From contig NZ_JBFAPC010000252.1 of NCBI RefSeq assembly GCF_040675535.1, positions 1 to 5,238 on the forward strand: a stretch of DNA of 5,238 bases, read 5' to 3'. The position numbers were made by a program, and so were the translations under genes. This DNA is from Patulibacter sp040675535. GTDB lineage: Bacteria; Actinomycetota; Thermoleophilia; Solirubrobacterales; Solirubrobacteraceae. Positions 3,457 through 5,238 of the stretch are shown here, one piece after another. The notes beneath the pieces were generated by a model. It was given only the letters and a program-made list of their open reading frames with translations. It did no database searches and was not told the DNA's origin. Every line of letters starts with the position of its first letter. Positions within the stretch are counted from its first letter, which is position 1.

Positions 3457-5238
3457 TCACTCCGAGGACCCCTCCTGCTCGTTCTCGTAGCGGGTGGTGG
3501 ACGCCTGCGAGTCCGTGCGGCCGTCCCCGTAGCGGATCGTCCGGGTGACGGTGATCTGGAAGTCGCCGCCGTCGGCCTTCTCGCGGTCCCCGGCCTTCGC
3601 CGTGACGCGCCGGCCGCCGTTGTCGCCGTAGAGCGTGACCGTCACGCCGGCGTCGTCGTAGCTCGTGCGGATGAGCACCGGGGCGTCGGTGTCGTTCGTC
3701 CACCGCATGTCGATGTCGGGGAAGTTCAGCGTCGACTCGCGGCCCGGCGGATAGCGGTCGATGTAGAGGCTGTGCGGCTGGTGGGCGTCGATCTGCAGGC
3801 CGGCGAAGTACGCGGCGTTGTACATCGTCGTCGAGAACTGCGAGACGCCGCCGCCGATCGACGGCTCGATCCGGTTGTCGGAGATGAACGGCGCCTCGAC
3901 GTAGCCCTTGGCCTTCGTCCGCTCGCCGGTGATGCCGTTGAGCGAGAACTGCTGGCCCGGCGCGATCACGGTCCCGTCGACGGTGCGGGCCATCTGCCGG
4001 ATGTTCGTCACCCGGGGCTGACCGGCGACGTAGGGCGTGGTGAAGGTGCCGATCAGGCTGTCGATCCTCCGCGCGGTCGTGGAGGTGACCTTCGGCTGCA
4101 CCGTCTTCCGGGGGACGGCGACCGTGTGCCGGCCGGCCCGGATCGCGGTCTCGATGCGGGTCGCGAGCAGGTCGCGCCGGACCTCGCGGCCGACGCGGCC
4201 GGCCCGGACGGTGACCGAGGCCGACTTCGGCCGCCAGCTGACGTCGCCCTTCTCCGTCAGGCTCGCGCCCGACGCGGGGGCCGACACCGTGGCGTCGCGG
4301 GCGACCTTGCGGCCGCGCTTGACGATCCGGTCCAGGAGCGCGGTCAGCGCCTTGCCGCCGGCGCCGAGCGTCGCGCTGCGGCCGTCCTCGCGGCTCTCGA
4401 GCGCGAGCAGGTCGGCCGTCTGCGCGGTGGTCAGGGTCAGCGGCGAGCCCGCGCCGGTCAGGCGCAGCGGCTGGCGCAGGTACTCCTCCGCCGCGCCGGC
4501 GAGGGTCTGCAGGTCCGACGCCGAGACCGCCGGGACGGCCTTCAGCGGGACGTCCAGCGGACCGCGGCGGCCGGCGCGCAGCTCGCGGCGGATCCGCGAC
4601 ACGAGCTTGGCGGTGTCGACCGTGCGCCCGGCCCGGGACTTCGTGGTCGAGACCTCGAGCGTCTCCGGGTCGACCTTCAGGGCGCCGGCGTAGGCGCCGC
4701 GGGCGACCTTCTCGGTCACGCCGGCCAGCGCCTTGCGGGCCTTGGTGGTGTCGAACGTCGAGCGGACCGGGACGTCGCGGTGGGTCACGAGGCCCTTCAG
4801 GGGGCCGACGATCGCGTTCAGGCCGCCGCCGCGACCGGCGTCGACGGCCGCCTTGGCCGTGGCGTCGAGGTCGATCGCGTAGCCGAGGTCGGACGCCTTG
4901 ACGGCGATGGTGTCGCCGTCGGCCCGCAGGAGCACGGTGCGCTGCGCGCCGAGGACCGGGCCGAGGCGCTCGGCGATCCGGTCCGCCGGGATGCCCGCGA
5001 CGGAGATCCCCGCGACGCGGGTCCCGGGCAGGGCCTCGCCGTCGTGGCTCTTGCCGATCACGAGCGACGTCACGACGACCGCGAGCACGAGCACCAGGAC
5101 GACGCTGAGGGCCACGAGCCGGCCGGTGATCCGGCGCGGCGCCGCGGGGCGGGCGCCGCCGGGGCGCCGGGGGCCGTCGGCGGAGGGACGACGCGGGCCG
5201 TCCCCGGACGGCCGGCGCGGGCCGCTCCCGGACGGTAC
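3457..5238 (-). CDS. VanW-family protein, 5' end outside window
   Basis: The frame is open to the window edge, giving 593 visible residues ending at the TGA at 3457-3459. A GTG at 5113-5115 would give 552 aa, but it would leave no basic residues before the membrane segment, while the upstream in-frame sequence is a plausible cytoplasmic tail; the true start is probably beyond 5238. Numbering from that GTG: residues 2-20 are a transmembrane helix; 30-190 and 195-340 look like two peptidoglycan-binding_4-type regions (LPGTRVAGISVAGIPADRIAERL at 29-51 is the typical entry); 355-485 is the VanW domain, with GTFTTPY (356-362), TVIAPGQQFSLN (382-393), GGGVSQFSTTMYNAAYFAGL (421-440) and YPPGREST (455-462). 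The GGGVSQ form carries serine where many homologues have cysteine (GGGxCQ). A 65-residue tail follows, with no G5 domain. The protein is expected to be membrane-anchored and act at the cell wall; VanW occurs in some vancomycin-resistance clusters, but no van resistance genes are here and its activity is unknown. Confidence 0.94.
   Translation of the reverse strand, partial: VPSGSGPRRPSGDGPRRPSADGPRRPGGARPAAPRRITGRLVALSVVLVLVLAVVVTSLVIGKSHDGEALPGTRVAGISVAGIPADRIAERLGPVLGAQRTVLLRADGDTIAVKASDLGYAIDLDATAKAAVDAGRGGGLNAIVGPLKGLVTHRDVPVRSTFDTTKARKALAGVTEKVARGAYAGALKVDPETLEVSTTKSRAGRTVDTAKLVSRIRRELRAGRRGPLDVPLKAVPAVSASDLQTLAGAAEEYLRQPLRLTGAGSPLTLTTAQTADLLALESREDGRSATLGAGGKALTALLDRIVKRGRKVARDATVSAPASGASLTEKGDVSWRPKSASVTVRAGRVGREVRRDLLATRIETAIRAGRHTVAVPRKTVQPKVTSTTARRIDSLIGTFTTPYVAGQPRVTNIRQMARTVDGTVIAPGQQFSLNGITGERTKAKGYVEAPFISDNRIEPSIGGGVSQFSTTMYNAAYFAGLQIDAHQPHSLYIDRYPPGRESTLNFPDIDMRWTNDTDAPVLIRTSYDDAGVTVTLYGDNGGRRVTAKAGDREKADGGDFQITVTRTIRYGDGRTDSQASTTRYENEQEGSSE
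5152..5238 (-). repeat. 24-bp tandem repeat coding for a Pro/Arg-rich tail
   Basis: On the minus strand three in-frame 24-bp units encode GPRRPSGD (5200-5223), GPRRPSAD (5176-5199) and GPRRPGGA (5152-5175). A partial earlier unit (VPSGS, 5224-5238) runs off the window, so more copies are likely. The units precede the transmembrane helix of the VanW protein and would form a basic, disordered cytoplasmic tail. Confidence 0.75.

Noticed and set aside
2523..3490. Plus-strand open frames across the cupin and GRAM-like genes
   Set aside because: They are antisense to two proteins with clear family motifs and have no domain signal of their own.
4037..4693. 218-codon plus-strand open frame inside the VanW gene
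   Set aside because: It is antisense to a well-supported VanW coding region and has Arg/Ser/Ala-rich shadow composition.
3457..5238. Vancomycin-resistance cluster suggested by VanW and SanA-like proteins
   Set aside because: No vanH, vanA/B-type ligase, vanX or VanRS genes are present. Both families are widespread in bacteria without resistance.

Overview
The window is very GC-rich (well over 70% by eye, GC-dominated third codon positions) with GTG/ATG starts. Protein families and gene style suggest a high-GC actinomycete lineage. Thermoleophilia (the Solirubrobacter/Patulibacter/Conexibacter group) is my best guess, but this is inference from style and family content, not a database match. 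I see no tRNA, rRNA, CRISPR array, insertion sequence or phage gene.

Layout from left to right. Positions 1-143 are non-coding downstream sequence with a strong G-quadruplex motif on the minus strand, overlapping GC hairpins and a small AT-rich island. A secreted lipoprotein (minus, 144-803) is divergent from a membrane-anchored SanA/YdcF (DUF218) protein (plus, 948-1676). The SanA-like gene is followed after 7 nt by a DUF3253 protein (plus, 1684-2019) whose C-terminal tail looks out of frame. Positions 2020-2189 are intergenic and end in two 14-bp tandem repeats resembling actinobacterial LexA/SOS boxes on a promoter. That promoter appears to drive a leaderless 21-codon ORF (2190-2255), overlapping by ATGA an unrecognised 78-aa protein (2252-2488). 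Positions 2489-2653 separate convergent genes and hold hairpins. The minus-strand block is then a VanW-family envelope protein (3457 to beyond 5238, 5' end cut by the window edge), a small cupin (2999-3430) and a GRAM/PH-like protein (2654-2995). The last two form a tight pair.

Two themes connect the genes. First, three proteins point to the cell envelope (lipoprotein, SanA-like protein, VanW protein with peptidoglycan-binding-type domains), so this may be a loose envelope-maintenance neighbourhood, though divergent orientation means they are not one operon. Second, four transcription units start with the same geometry: a TANNNT -10 hexamer, 6 or 7 nt, then the start codon, with no useful Shine-Dalgarno sequence. 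This predicts leaderless mRNAs from all four. The most novel candidate is the SOS-box-like operator plus leaderless mini-ORF plus coupled 78-aa protein at 2146-2488.
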